Source: Bacteroidales bacterium
Lineage (GTDB): Bacteria > Bacteroidota > Bacteroidia > Bacteroidales > UBA10428
Reading direction: 5' to 3'
NCBI GenBank assembly: GCA_003508755.1
Contig: DNTK01000173.1
Location: 1-7,933, forward strand
DNA: 7,933 nt
In this document: positions 1 to 6,940 of the stretch, piece after piece
How the letters are laid out: each line of letters starts with the position of its first letter
Position numbering within the stretch: position 1 is the first letter of the stretch
Notes under the pieces: model-generated
Told to the model about the DNA's origin: nothing
The model's database searches: none
What the model saw: only the letters and a program-made list of their open reading frames with translations
Translations under genes and position numbers: made by a program

Positions 1-255
1 ACCACATTAAAACCTCAAGCCACCCTTATAATAAATGTAAGGTACCTCGATAGTTTTGTCTTAGGTGGGGGATATCGACTCAATGAGGGAATAATTGCAA
101 ATGCAGAATATCACATGAATCAACAATTTTCAATCGGCTATTCTTACGATTATAGTTTGGGTGATATTGGCGCTTTTTCATCGGGTTCGCATGAACTCGG
201 ATTATTATATTATTTTGGATACAAGCTAAATACCATTAGTCCACGAGACTTTTAG
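1..255 (+). CDS. PorP/SprF family type IX secretion-associated outer-membrane protein, C-terminal part
   Basis: The reading frame is open from base 1 and ends at TAG 253-255, giving the last 84 residues of a gene that starts outside the window. The tail has the hallmarks of the PorP/SprF family: an alternating beta-strand pattern, the run SIGYSYDYSLGDIG, then SHELGLLYYFGYK and the terminal S-P-R-D-F. Family members are outer-membrane beta-barrels of Bacteroidota linked to the type IX secretion system. They are often encoded directly beside large surface adhesins of the SprB type, whose export or anchoring they assist. Only the last strands of the barrel are visible, so its length, signal peptide and adhesin partner cannot be judged. 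The next gene starts nine bases after the stop on the same strand, so the two are probably cotranscribed. Family assignment is fairly secure; the specific role is not. Confidence 0.85.
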   Translation, partial: TTLKPQATLIINVRYLDSFVLGGGYRLNEGIIANAEYHMNQQFSIGYSYDYSLGDIGAFSSGSHELGLLYYFGYKLNTISPRDF

Positions 256-264
256 TGCTTTTAC

Positions 265-1689
265 ATGAAGAGAATATTTTACATACTATTAATTTTCATT
301 TCTGCCGGACTTTCGGCGCAACAACATTACCGTGTTAAATCTCTTAAGGATATCAATACCGATGCTGATGAGATAGCTCCCATGATCTATAAAAATGGTA
401 TTGTTTTCAGCTCCAATAAGAAAAGCTCTGTCCTTGTTTCTGCTTATAATTTAGATGGTTCCTATCCTTATAATTTATATTTTTCTGAAAAGAAAGGAAG
501 AAAATGGAGCAGGCCATCAATTTTTTCGCAATCATTAACAAGTCGAACCAATGAAATGGCTGCAGCATTTTCAAGTGATGAAAATACATTGTTCATTACA
601 AGAAATCATATGGCCGAATCTTCACTCTCTACCTTACAAAAACTAGATAGTATTAAGCTTGGAATATTTGAATGCAAGTTTGGTGGAAGTGATTGGGTGG
701 TATCGGAAGATTTTTATTTTAACGATACTGAATACATGGTAGGATATCCGAGCATTAGCCCTGATGGGAATTTGATGTTTTTTGCAAGCAAGGCTCCTGG
801 CGGATATGGAGGATATGATATTTATGTATCTGAGAAGCGTGGGGTTAGCTGGTCCGATCCAGAAAATCTTGGACCTTCAATAAATACTGCTGAAAACGAA
901 GTCTTTCCTTTTTATCATGAAAACGGACGACTTTACTTTTCCTCTAGAGGCCATAATACTATTGGAAATCTTGACATATTCTACTCAGAAAAACGAAATG
1001 GAAACTGGATAACACCCATTAATCTGCCCAGGCCTTTTAATTCGCGTCAGAACGATTTTGGCTATGTGCTTTCCGCTCAAATGGATACAGGTTATTTTGC
1101 CTCAAACCGCAGAGGCTCTGATGATATTTATATGTTTGCTTCAGCTTTTCCGGCCTTCACAGCATGTCCCTATCAGGAAGATGAAAATTACTGCTACTAT
1201 TTTGAAGAAACCGGAAGTATGGACTTAGATACTACCAGTTTAAAATACGAGTGGGATTTTGGCGATGGTAATAAAGTCAGAAACATTCAGGCAGAACATT
1301 GCTACGAAGATGTTGGGTTTTATATGGTTTCGTTAAATGTTATCGATACATTAACCGGTGAAGTGTATTTTAGTGAAGCTACCTACGATTTATTAATTGA
1401 GAAACTAGAACAACCATACATTACATCTGTCGATACTGTGAGAGTGAATGAGCGGTTTGACCTTGACGGCAACCTATCTGTTATACGGAGCTTTGAGCCC
1501 AAAGACTATTTTTGGGACTTTGGTGATGGTAACATCGAAACAGGGATTGAAGCAACACATACTTATACCAGTCCCGGAGAATATTACATACGGTTAGGAA
1601 TAACTGACGGTGAAAGTGAAGAGGATTCCGACGAGTTTAAACTCGATGGGCGCAAATGTGCTCAAAAAATGATACGTGTCATGGAATAA
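265..1689 (+). CDS. Secreted PD40 beta-propeller protein with two C-terminal PKD domains
   Basis: A 474-residue exported protein. Residues 1-19 form a signal peptide (KR, hydrophobic stretch, cleavage near SAQ|Q). There is no lipobox cysteine, so it is probably not a lipoprotein. Residues about 35-295 contain PD40/WD40-like propeller repeats, clearest at ISPDGNLMFFASKAPGGYGG (164-183) followed by YDIYVSE, and again at GRLYFSSRGH (221-230) and GYFASNRRGSDDIYMF (276-291). Two PKD domains follow, each with the signature WDFGDGN (330-336 and 417-423); the second also has the YTSPGEYY strand (434-441). In Bacteroidota this propeller is often joined to a C-terminal OmpA-like peptidoglycan-binding domain, as in PorE-type T9SS proteins. 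Here the protein ends after the second PKD domain without one. The start at 265 gives a good signal peptide and sits nine bases after the PorP/SprF stop, so the two genes probably form an operon. No Shine-Dalgarno motif is visible. The precise function is unknown; a scaffold or binding role in the envelope is likely. Confidence 0.85.
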   Translation: MKRIFYILLIFISAGLSAQQHYRVKSLKDINTDADEIAPMIYKNGIVFSSNKKSSVLVSAYNLDGSYPYNLYFSEKKGRKWSRPSIFSQSLTSRTNEMAAAFSSDENTLFITRNHMAESSLSTLQKLDSIKLGIFECKFGGSDWVVSEDFYFNDTEYMVGYPSISPDGNLMFFASKAPGGYGGYDIYVSEKRGVSWSDPENLGPSINTAENEVFPFYHENGRLYFSSRGHNTIGNLDIFYSEKRNGNWITPINLPRPFNSRQNDFGYVLSAQMDTGYFASNRRGSDDIYMFASAFPAFTACPYQEDENYCYYFEETGSMDLDTTSLKYEWDFGDGNKVRNIQAEHCYEDVGFYMVSLNVIDTLTGEVYFSEATYDLLIEKLEQPYITSVDTVRVNERFDLDGNLSVIRSFEPKDYFWDFGDGNIETGIEATHTYTSPGEYYIRLGITDGESEEDSDEFKLDGRKCAQKMIRVME

Positions 1690-1812
1690 CGATGAATTCT
1701 CAAAACCTGGCACGATTTTTTACGTAGATAATAAACCGGTTTTAAAATTGTGGATTATTAATTAGCAATTAAGGTAAGAATTTAGGTTTATTTTGAATAA
1801 TTTAACAGAGTA

Positions 1813-2781
1813 ATGAAGAAATTTACAATAGTTAGCATCGTTGCATTTTTTGTTTTTGCAGTTTTGCATGCCCAGCCAGTTCCGGCTGAAGATGAAAATA
1901 TCCCTCATTTGATGACCTTTGGGAACAAGGCCGAACCTTCATGGGGAGACGATGACTTTTCTCAAACTTTTTTCTTCCTTATTCCAGAATCATTTAAAGA
2001 ACCTGTTTTTATCAGAGTTTTTGATCCCGATGTGGGAGGGGATGTCGATGAACAAAATGGCGAATGGGATACACGGATTACCTATGAGATATATGGTGGT
2101 GCAGGATGCTACACGCACAAAGATGCCCAGGAAACTGATCCAACCGGTAACTATAAAAGCGGGAATCTGCTTGCCTCTAAATCTTTTGGTCAAAACCCAC
2201 GCTACGATAATAACTGGTATACTTTTGGTCCCTTTAACCCAACAGAAGGAGAGTATGTATCAAAATTTGGAGGATATGTAGTAAAGATAATTGCCGAAGG
2301 TGTTTCCGGCAACGATGGAAACCTTTATCGGTATTATTTAAGTACCAGCTTTAATGAAAACCGACCTGTTGAAGGTGGCAATGCTTTTGCTTACGAATAT
2401 TCATTTAGAATGCACGATAATCCCACCGAAGTATCACACATCTACCCCTATGTTGATGACCGAACCATTACTGTAAAACTTTCAAATTTCGATTGGGACA
2501 CTGATGGATTTATTCGAACGGTTTCTGTTGCCCGACGGGGTCAGATGTCTCCTGTTTCCGGAGACGACCGCTGGGTGGAGGACGAATTCAAAATCTTTGA
2601 TGAAGAAAAGAATACTTCTCTTGATATCCAGTTCATTAAAAAGAAATCACCACCAGTAAAAAACAACAATGTGGTTATTAACGTGCGTAACCAATATAAC
2701 GAGCTTTTACCATTCTATGTGATACCAATAGGTGGTGTTCCAAAGTATAAATACAACATCGCTGTAAAACGCAAACAATAA
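1813..2781 (+). CDS. Secreted protein of unknown family, coupled to the downstream sensor phosphatase
   Basis: A 322-residue protein with a clear signal peptide (residues 1-20, MKKFTIVSIVAFFVFAVLHA, then Q). I do not recognise the family. The mature part looks all-beta. An acidic stretch FDPDVGGDVDE (70-80) recalls calcium-binding or pre-peptidase-like beta domains, but this is only a resemblance. It is followed by aromatic- and glycine-rich segments (YEIYGGAGCY, NNWYTFGPFNPTEGEY, GGYVVKIIAEGVSGNDG) and a C-terminal half with another acidic loop, DWDTDGF (227-233). There is no lipobox, no membrane helix after the signal, and no convincing type IX C-terminal sorting domain; the protein ends in basic residues (KRKQ). 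Its TAA stop (2779-2781) shares its last base with the ATG of the SpoIIE-type sensor, an arrangement typical of translational coupling. Being secreted and coupled to a sensor with a periplasmic propeller, it is a candidate ligand, inhibitor or accessory subunit of that sensor. This is inferred from context only. Confidence 0.8.
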   Translation: MKKFTIVSIVAFFVFAVLHAQPVPAEDENIPHLMTFGNKAEPSWGDDDFSQTFFFLIPESFKEPVFIRVFDPDVGGDVDEQNGEWDTRITYEIYGGAGCYTHKDAQETDPTGNYKSGNLLASKSFGQNPRYDNNWYTFGPFNPTEGEYVSKFGGYVVKIIAEGVSGNDGNLYRYYLSTSFNENRPVEGGNAFAYEYSFRMHDNPTEVSHIYPYVDDRTITVKLSNFDWDTDGFIRTVSVARRGQMSPVSGDDRWVEDEFKIFDEEKNTSLDIQFIKKKSPPVKNNNVVINVRNQYNELLPFYVIPIGGVPKYKYNIAVKRKQ

Positions 2782-5700
2782 TGGTTCAATCTGCTGCTTC
2801 TTTTAGCGCGATAAAAAGGTTTTTTGTTTTTTTCTTAACCCTGCTGATATCAACAGCCGGATTCGCCCAGCTCGAGAGATTTAAATCATTTGATCCGGGC
2901 GAAGGAGAATACCATCCGTTTGTTTACACCATAAATCAGGATAAAAATGGATTTATTTGGTTTGGAACCGGAGAAGGTTTGTATCGTTTCGATGGTTCGT
3001 TCTTCGAATCGTTTGCAACAATCGATTCCCTTTCGAATGATGTAGTAAGTGTAAGTTATAAAGATTCCTTCGGTGATTTATGGTTTGGTTTCAGCAATGG
3101 ATTGTTACTTTCCTGGGATGGAGTCGATTTTAAAAAGTATGTATTGCCGGGCGAAAATACGACAGGTATTACATCCATCACACAATCGCCATGGGGCGAG
3201 ATATTTGTTTCTACCTTAAACAAGGGCTGTTACCTGATATCTTCTGAAGGCAATGTAAGGCTGGCCGATGAGGGTTTCCAAGGAAGACTTATTTACGCTG
3301 CTCATTTTACTGATTCAACATTGATGTTGGGGACCTCCGACGGGTTAGAAATAATACCACTTTCCGATCAAAATTTTTTATTTAAACAAGCCTTAATACC
3401 TGAGCAGTTGGCATATCTTGGGATTCAGGTGATTAAGAAATCAGGATTTGAGAATATTTATTTTGCCGGAACTGAAGATGCAGGTTTGTTCAAGATAAAA
3501 ATATTGTCCAATTCAGTTGAGATCTCAAAAATAGGTGCTTCCTCAATTCTCGATTATCAGAACGTTCAGGATGTTTTGCATACTTCCAATAATAATTTAT
3601 GGGTATGTACCTATTATGCCGGTTTAATTAAACTTACAGGCTTCAATAGCGATGGTACCTTCGAACATCTTACGAATTACAAAAAGGGTAAAGGCTTTAA
3701 TACAAACTATTTTAAATCGCTTTTCTTTGATCGCGAGGAAAACATCTGGGTAGGTACATATGGCGATGGTCTTGCTTTGCTGGCAGAACAATCTTTCGCC
3801 TTTTTAAATTTCGAACAAAAATTATCTGACGACAATATTTTGGCTGTTGAGTCGAACGACAGTCTTCTCTGGCTGGGCGCTGAGAACGGATTGTTAGAAC
3901 TTAGTCTTCGTGATATCGAGAATCAAAAATTTTACCGTTCCGGAACGGAGTTACCCGACGACAAAATTACTACTATTTGCTACCTGAATAATAAGGTGTG
4001 GGTTGGCACTGAAAGCAATGGTGTTTTTGTCCTAGAGGATGGAGCCAATCGATTCACGCCATTTTTCCGATCGAATAATTCATTGGGTAATTCAATAAAC
4101 TATTTGCAGGCCGATGGGAATTTTCTTTATGCTGCTACAAAGGACGGGATATATATTTTTGATCTTGAAACCGATGAAACCTACCACTATAACACAGAGG
4201 CTGGACTCCCACATAACGATATTGAACATATTCTTGTCGATGCGGAGAATCGTTTGCTCTTTGCAACACGCAGCAACGGTATATTCGAAATCGACGAGCG
4301 TGGCGATGTGGTCGAGTATTTTACTGTTGGGAATTATGAACTTGCCTTCAACAGCATTGCGCAGGACATTCATGGACAAACCTGGGTAAGTACTTTCGGA
4401 CAAGGTATTTTCCTGCTTTTACCCGATACAGTAATCAATTTTACTTTCCGGGAAGGATTAAAGTCAAATTATTGTTACAGCGTTGCCACAGCCGATAGCC
4501 AATATGTCTGGGTGGGTCATCGACTGGGTCTTAGTCGCATTCATATCGACGATTTTTCAATAAAAACCTTTGATATTAACTTTGGAATTACAGGAGATGC
4601 TAACCAGAATGCTGTCGCTGTTGATAGTCGTGGAAAGCTCTTTTTTGGCACAACCGATGGTTTAATTATCTACGATGGTGAAAAAGCCAAAGCCAAATCA
4701 GTACCTCCAAAGACCAATCTTGTCAATTTATTTATTAATGATAATAAAGTTTCCTTTACCGAACCCATTGTATTACCCTATGCACCCTATAAACTCAGAA
4801 TCGAGTATGTGGGCTTGAATTATAATGATCCGGAAGCAGTTCTCTATCAGTATAAGTTGCAAGGATATGATCTCGACTGGTCCGAATTAACTGAGCTTAA
4901 CTACACGATTTATTCGCGAATTGAAGATGGCGATTATACATTTCAAATTCGTTCTTTTGGACATGACGGTTCCTACGATACCAGCCCTGTTGGATTTTCC
5001 TTAAAAGTAAAACCTCCTTTCTGGAAGACCTGGTGGTTTATAAGTCTCGCTATCATCATTGGGTTGCTGGTAATTGTTTTTATAGTAAAATACCGCGAAA
5101 AGCGGCAAAAGGAAATTCAGGAGTACCTCGAAAAACGACTTGATGAACGCACCAGGGAAGTGGTTGAGCAAAAGGAAGAAATTGAAATTAAAAATCGCGA
5201 TATTACCGATAGTATCAATTACGCACAACGTATTCAAACCAGCATTTTGCCACCAATTAAAAAACTTCAGCAGAGTTTCTCGGGTTCTTTTATTTTTTAT
5301 CAACCCCGCGATATTGTGTCAGGTGACTTTTATTGGTTCGATAAAATTACTGACGATAAGTTTATTATCGTTTGTGCCGACTCAACCGGCCATGGTGTGC
5401 CTGGCGCCTTTATGTCAATGATTGGAACTACCCTAATAAAGGATATTTGTATTTCGCAAAAAGCAAGTTCACCCTCAAAAATACTCCAGGAATTGGATGC
5501 CCAATTAAGCAATACGCTGAATCAGAATGTCGATGCAGCACAATCCAATGACGGTATGGATGCAATGGTGTGTGAGTTGGATGTAAACACCTATGAACTG
5601 CGCTATGCTTCTGCTATGCGACCCATGATCATTTATAAAAACGGAGAGCAGATGTATGTAAAAGGAAGCCGAAGTTCTATCGGAGGACAATACGATACCA

Positions 5701-5960
5701 AAGATGAAAAAGACTTTTATGATGAGGTTATTCAGCTTAATAAAGGCGATTTGGTATACCTATTCTCAGATGGATACCCCGATCAGTTTGGCGGACCGCT
5801 GGGTAAAAAATTTAAAATGGTTCGATTAAAGAACCTCTTAAAAGACATTCAGAAGAAACCCATGGAAGAACAATACGAATATGTAAAAAGCACCTTTAAT
5901 CTTTGGAAAGAAGATTATGAGCAGGTGGATGACGTATTATTTATGGGAATTAAATTATAG
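2781..5960 (+). CDS. Transmembrane sensor phosphatase: Reg_prop propeller, Y_Y_Y domain, SpoIIE/PP2C output
   Basis: A 1059-residue one-component membrane sensor. Residues 1-30 form a signal peptide ending FAQ. About 40-635 contain 14 blade-like repeats of the two-component-regulator propeller type, such as IWFGTGEGLYRFDG (59-72), LWVCTYYAGLIKLTG, VWVGTESNGVFVLEDG and LFFGTTDGLIIYDG (about 620-633), consistent with two seven-bladed propellers. A Y_Y_Y domain follows (about 671-743), then a single membrane helix (about 751-769). A charged coiled coil (770 to about 815) includes the Bacteroidota linker pattern ITDSINYAQRIQTSILPP. The SpoIIE/PP2C phosphatase (about 830-1059) keeps its metal-binding acids: SGDFYW (D849), ADSTGHGVPGAFMS (D867), SDGYPDQFGG (D997) and VDDV (D1050/D1051), so it should be active. 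By family knowledge it would dephosphorylate phosphoserine/threonine on a cytoplasmic partner, often an anti-sigma-factor antagonist, in response to a periplasmic signal. There is no histidine kinase, receiver or HTH domain. The target is not encoded in the window. The start is fixed by the signal peptide and the one-base overlap with the gene before. Confidence 0.93.
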   Translation: MVQSAASFSAIKRFFVFFLTLLISTAGFAQLERFKSFDPGEGEYHPFVYTINQDKNGFIWFGTGEGLYRFDGSFFESFATIDSLSNDVVSVSYKDSFGDLWFGFSNGLLLSWDGVDFKKYVLPGENTTGITSITQSPWGEIFVSTLNKGCYLISSEGNVRLADEGFQGRLIYAAHFTDSTLMLGTSDGLEIIPLSDQNFLFKQALIPEQLAYLGIQVIKKSGFENIYFAGTEDAGLFKIKILSNSVEISKIGASSILDYQNVQDVLHTSNNNLWVCTYYAGLIKLTGFNSDGTFEHLTNYKKGKGFNTNYFKSLFFDREENIWVGTYGDGLALLAEQSFAFLNFEQKLSDDNILAVESNDSLLWLGAENGLLELSLRDIENQKFYRSGTELPDDKITTICYLNNKVWVGTESNGVFVLEDGANRFTPFFRSNNSLGNSINYLQADGNFLYAATKDGIYIFDLETDETYHYNTEAGLPHNDIEHILVDAENRLLFATRSNGIFEIDERGDVVEYFTVGNYELAFNSIAQDIHGQTWVSTFGQGIFLLLPDTVINFTFREGLKSNYCYSVATADSQYVWVGHRLGLSRIHIDDFSIKTFDINFGITGDANQNAVAVDSRGKLFFGTTDGLIIYDGEKAKAKSVPPKTNLVNLFINDNKVSFTEPIVLPYAPYKLRIEYVGLNYNDPEAVLYQYKLQGYDLDWSELTELNYTIYSRIEDGDYTFQIRSFGHDGSYDTSPVGFSLKVKPPFWKTWWFISLAIIIGLLVIVFIVKYREKRQKEIQEYLEKRLDERTREVVEQKEEIEIKNRDITDSINYAQRIQTSILPPIKKLQQSFSGSFIFYQPRDIVSGDFYWFDKITDDKFIIVCADSTGHGVPGAFMSMIGTTLIKDICISQKASSPSKILQELDAQLSNTLNQNVDAAQSNDGMDAMVCELDVNTYELRYASAMRPMIIYKNGEQMYVKGSRSSIGGQYDTKDEKDFYDEVIQLNKGDLVYLFSDGYPDQFGGPLGKKFKMVRLKNLLKDIQKKPMEEQYEYVKSTFNLWKEDYEQVDDVLFMGIKL

Positions 5961-6056
5961 TTAATAACAACAGAGCAGAAGAGCCCAACAGCAATAGTCT
6001 TCTTACTAACATTTACAATATATACTTAGGCCCTTTTTTGTTTTTCTTTACTCAAA

Positions 6057-6824
6057 TTATTTATAAGCTCCCATTTTAAGGTTTGCCACTTCTGTTTTTT
6101 TTAGGTGTCGCCAGTGTCCTCTTTGTAACCCTTTTTTGGTTAAACCAGCATAATAGACCCTGTCTAGTTTTTCTATTTTGTAGCCCAGTTCGGAAAATAT
6201 GCGCCGCACTATTTGGTTTCGGCCATTGGATATTTCAATGCCTATTTGTTTTAGATCCTCTTTATCCACATAACTTAATTCATTTGCTTTAGCAAAACCA
6301 TCTTCCAATTTCACTCCTTCCAGGATTTTCTTAAAATCTGAATTAACCAAATCCTTGTTCAGTGTTACCTGGTAAATTTTGAGCTTGTCATAGCCGGGAT
6401 CTGTAAGCTGCTCTATTAGTGCAGTATCATTAGTTAGCAGCATTACACCAGTTGTTTGCTTGTCAAGCTGTCCGACCGGAGATACTTGCTCATCAGTGGC
6501 CTTTTTTATTAAATCCAGAACAGAATGTTCATGGGGCGATTCCTGCCTGGAAGTAACGGTGTTTTTTGGTTTGTTCAGGAGAAGGTAAACAAGGTTTTGG
6601 TTTTTAATTGCTTTACCTTTATGCTTTACGATATCTTTGGCAGATATTTTTGCGCCCAATTCTGTTATAACGACATCATTTACGGATATTTCACCCCGGG
6701 TAATTAATGCATCCGCTTCGCGTCGTGAGCAAAGCCCTGTTGCTGCAATATATTTATTCAGTCTGACTTTATCGGTTTTTTGTGGAGTTTTTGAATGGAT
6801 TTTTTTTCTTATTATGGGCTTCAT
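6057..6824 (-). CDS. RsuA/RluB-type pseudouridine synthase with S4 domain
   Basis: A 255-residue enzyme of the RsuA/RluB/RluE/RluF family, which converts specific uridines of ribosomal RNA to pseudouridine in the cytoplasm. After a short basic N-terminus, an S4 RNA-binding domain covers about residues 20-66 (RLNKYIAATGLCSRREADAL). The catalytic domain opens with LLLNKPKNTVTS (81-92). The signature region is PVGQLDKQTTGVMLLTND (116-133) with catalytic aspartate D121. Further family motifs are KIYQVTL, LEDG, GRNQIVRRIF (201-210) and the ending LDRVYYAGLTKKGLQRGHWR, which matches the usual Bacteroidota form. An oddity is Q119 where the family normally has arginine (G-R-L-D). Length and order of domains otherwise look complete. 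Bacteroidota homologues often have a longer basic N-terminal extension than the roughly 18 residues here. The gene converges on the sensor phosphatase gene and diverges from the phosphohexomutase gene. The exact rRNA site cannot be told from sequence, so no symbol is given. Confidence 0.93.
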   Translation of the reverse strand: MKPIIRKKIHSKTPQKTDKVRLNKYIAATGLCSRREADALITRGEISVNDVVITELGAKISAKDIVKHKGKAIKNQNLVYLLLNKPKNTVTSRQESPHEHSVLDLIKKATDEQVSPVGQLDKQTTGVMLLTNDTALIEQLTDPGYDKLKIYQVTLNKDLVNSDFKKILEGVKLEDGFAKANELSYVDKEDLKQIGIEISNGRNQIVRRIFSELGYKIEKLDRVYYAGLTKKGLQRGHWRHLKKTEVANLKMGAYK

Positions 6825-6888
6825 ATTGCTTTTTATGAGTGAAATAAAATAAAAAACTACTAACTGATTATTTCCTTGTGTAAAATAT

Positions 6889-6896
6889 TAATTTTG
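6889..6896 (+). promoter_or_regulatory. Candidate Bacteroidota -7 promoter element for the phosphohexomutase gene
   Basis: The octamer TAATTTTG fits the Bacteroidota -7 consensus TAnnTTTG exactly and lies 44 bases before the ATG at 6941, leaving an untranslated leader of roughly 35-40 bases. It sits in an AT-rich gap between divergent genes, where a promoter is needed. The -33 partner is weak: the nearest TTG (6876-6878) is only ten bases upstream, closer than the usual 17-23, so the match rests on the -7 box alone. Confidence 0.4.
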
Positions 6897-6940
6897 GCAC
6901 AAAAATAATCAGAATATAAACTTTAGTACAATATAAAGGC

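Noticed and set aside
1783..1795. Possible -7 promoter elements (TAGGTTTA, TATTTTG) upstream of the gene at 1813.
   Set aside because: Neither fits TAnnTTTG fully and no TTG/TTTG lies at the right distance upstream. AT-rich sequence gives such near matches often.
2740..2781. C-terminus of the 322-residue protein considered as a type IX secretion sorting domain.
   Set aside because: It ends in a basic tail that loosely resembles the KxxVxK ending, but the conserved glycine and strand motifs of type A or B sorting domains are not visible.
2955..4680. Internal repetition in the sensor gene considered as a DNA repeat array.
   Set aside because: The repetition is at protein level (propeller blades of divergent sequence); the bases are not repeated closely enough to be a DNA repeat.
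5001..5303. Minus-strand open frame of 100 codons inside the sensor gene, and similar shorter ones elsewhere.
   Set aside because: They lie wholly within well-supported genes and their translations show no domain or sensible composition; they are shadow frames.
5977..6050. Possible terminator after the sensor gene: AGAAGA (5977-5982) pairs with TCTTCT (5998-6003), and a T-rich tract follows at 6034-6049.
   Set aside because: The stem is only six pairs with a 15-base loop, and the T tract is 30 bases away, so it does not look like an intrinsic terminator.
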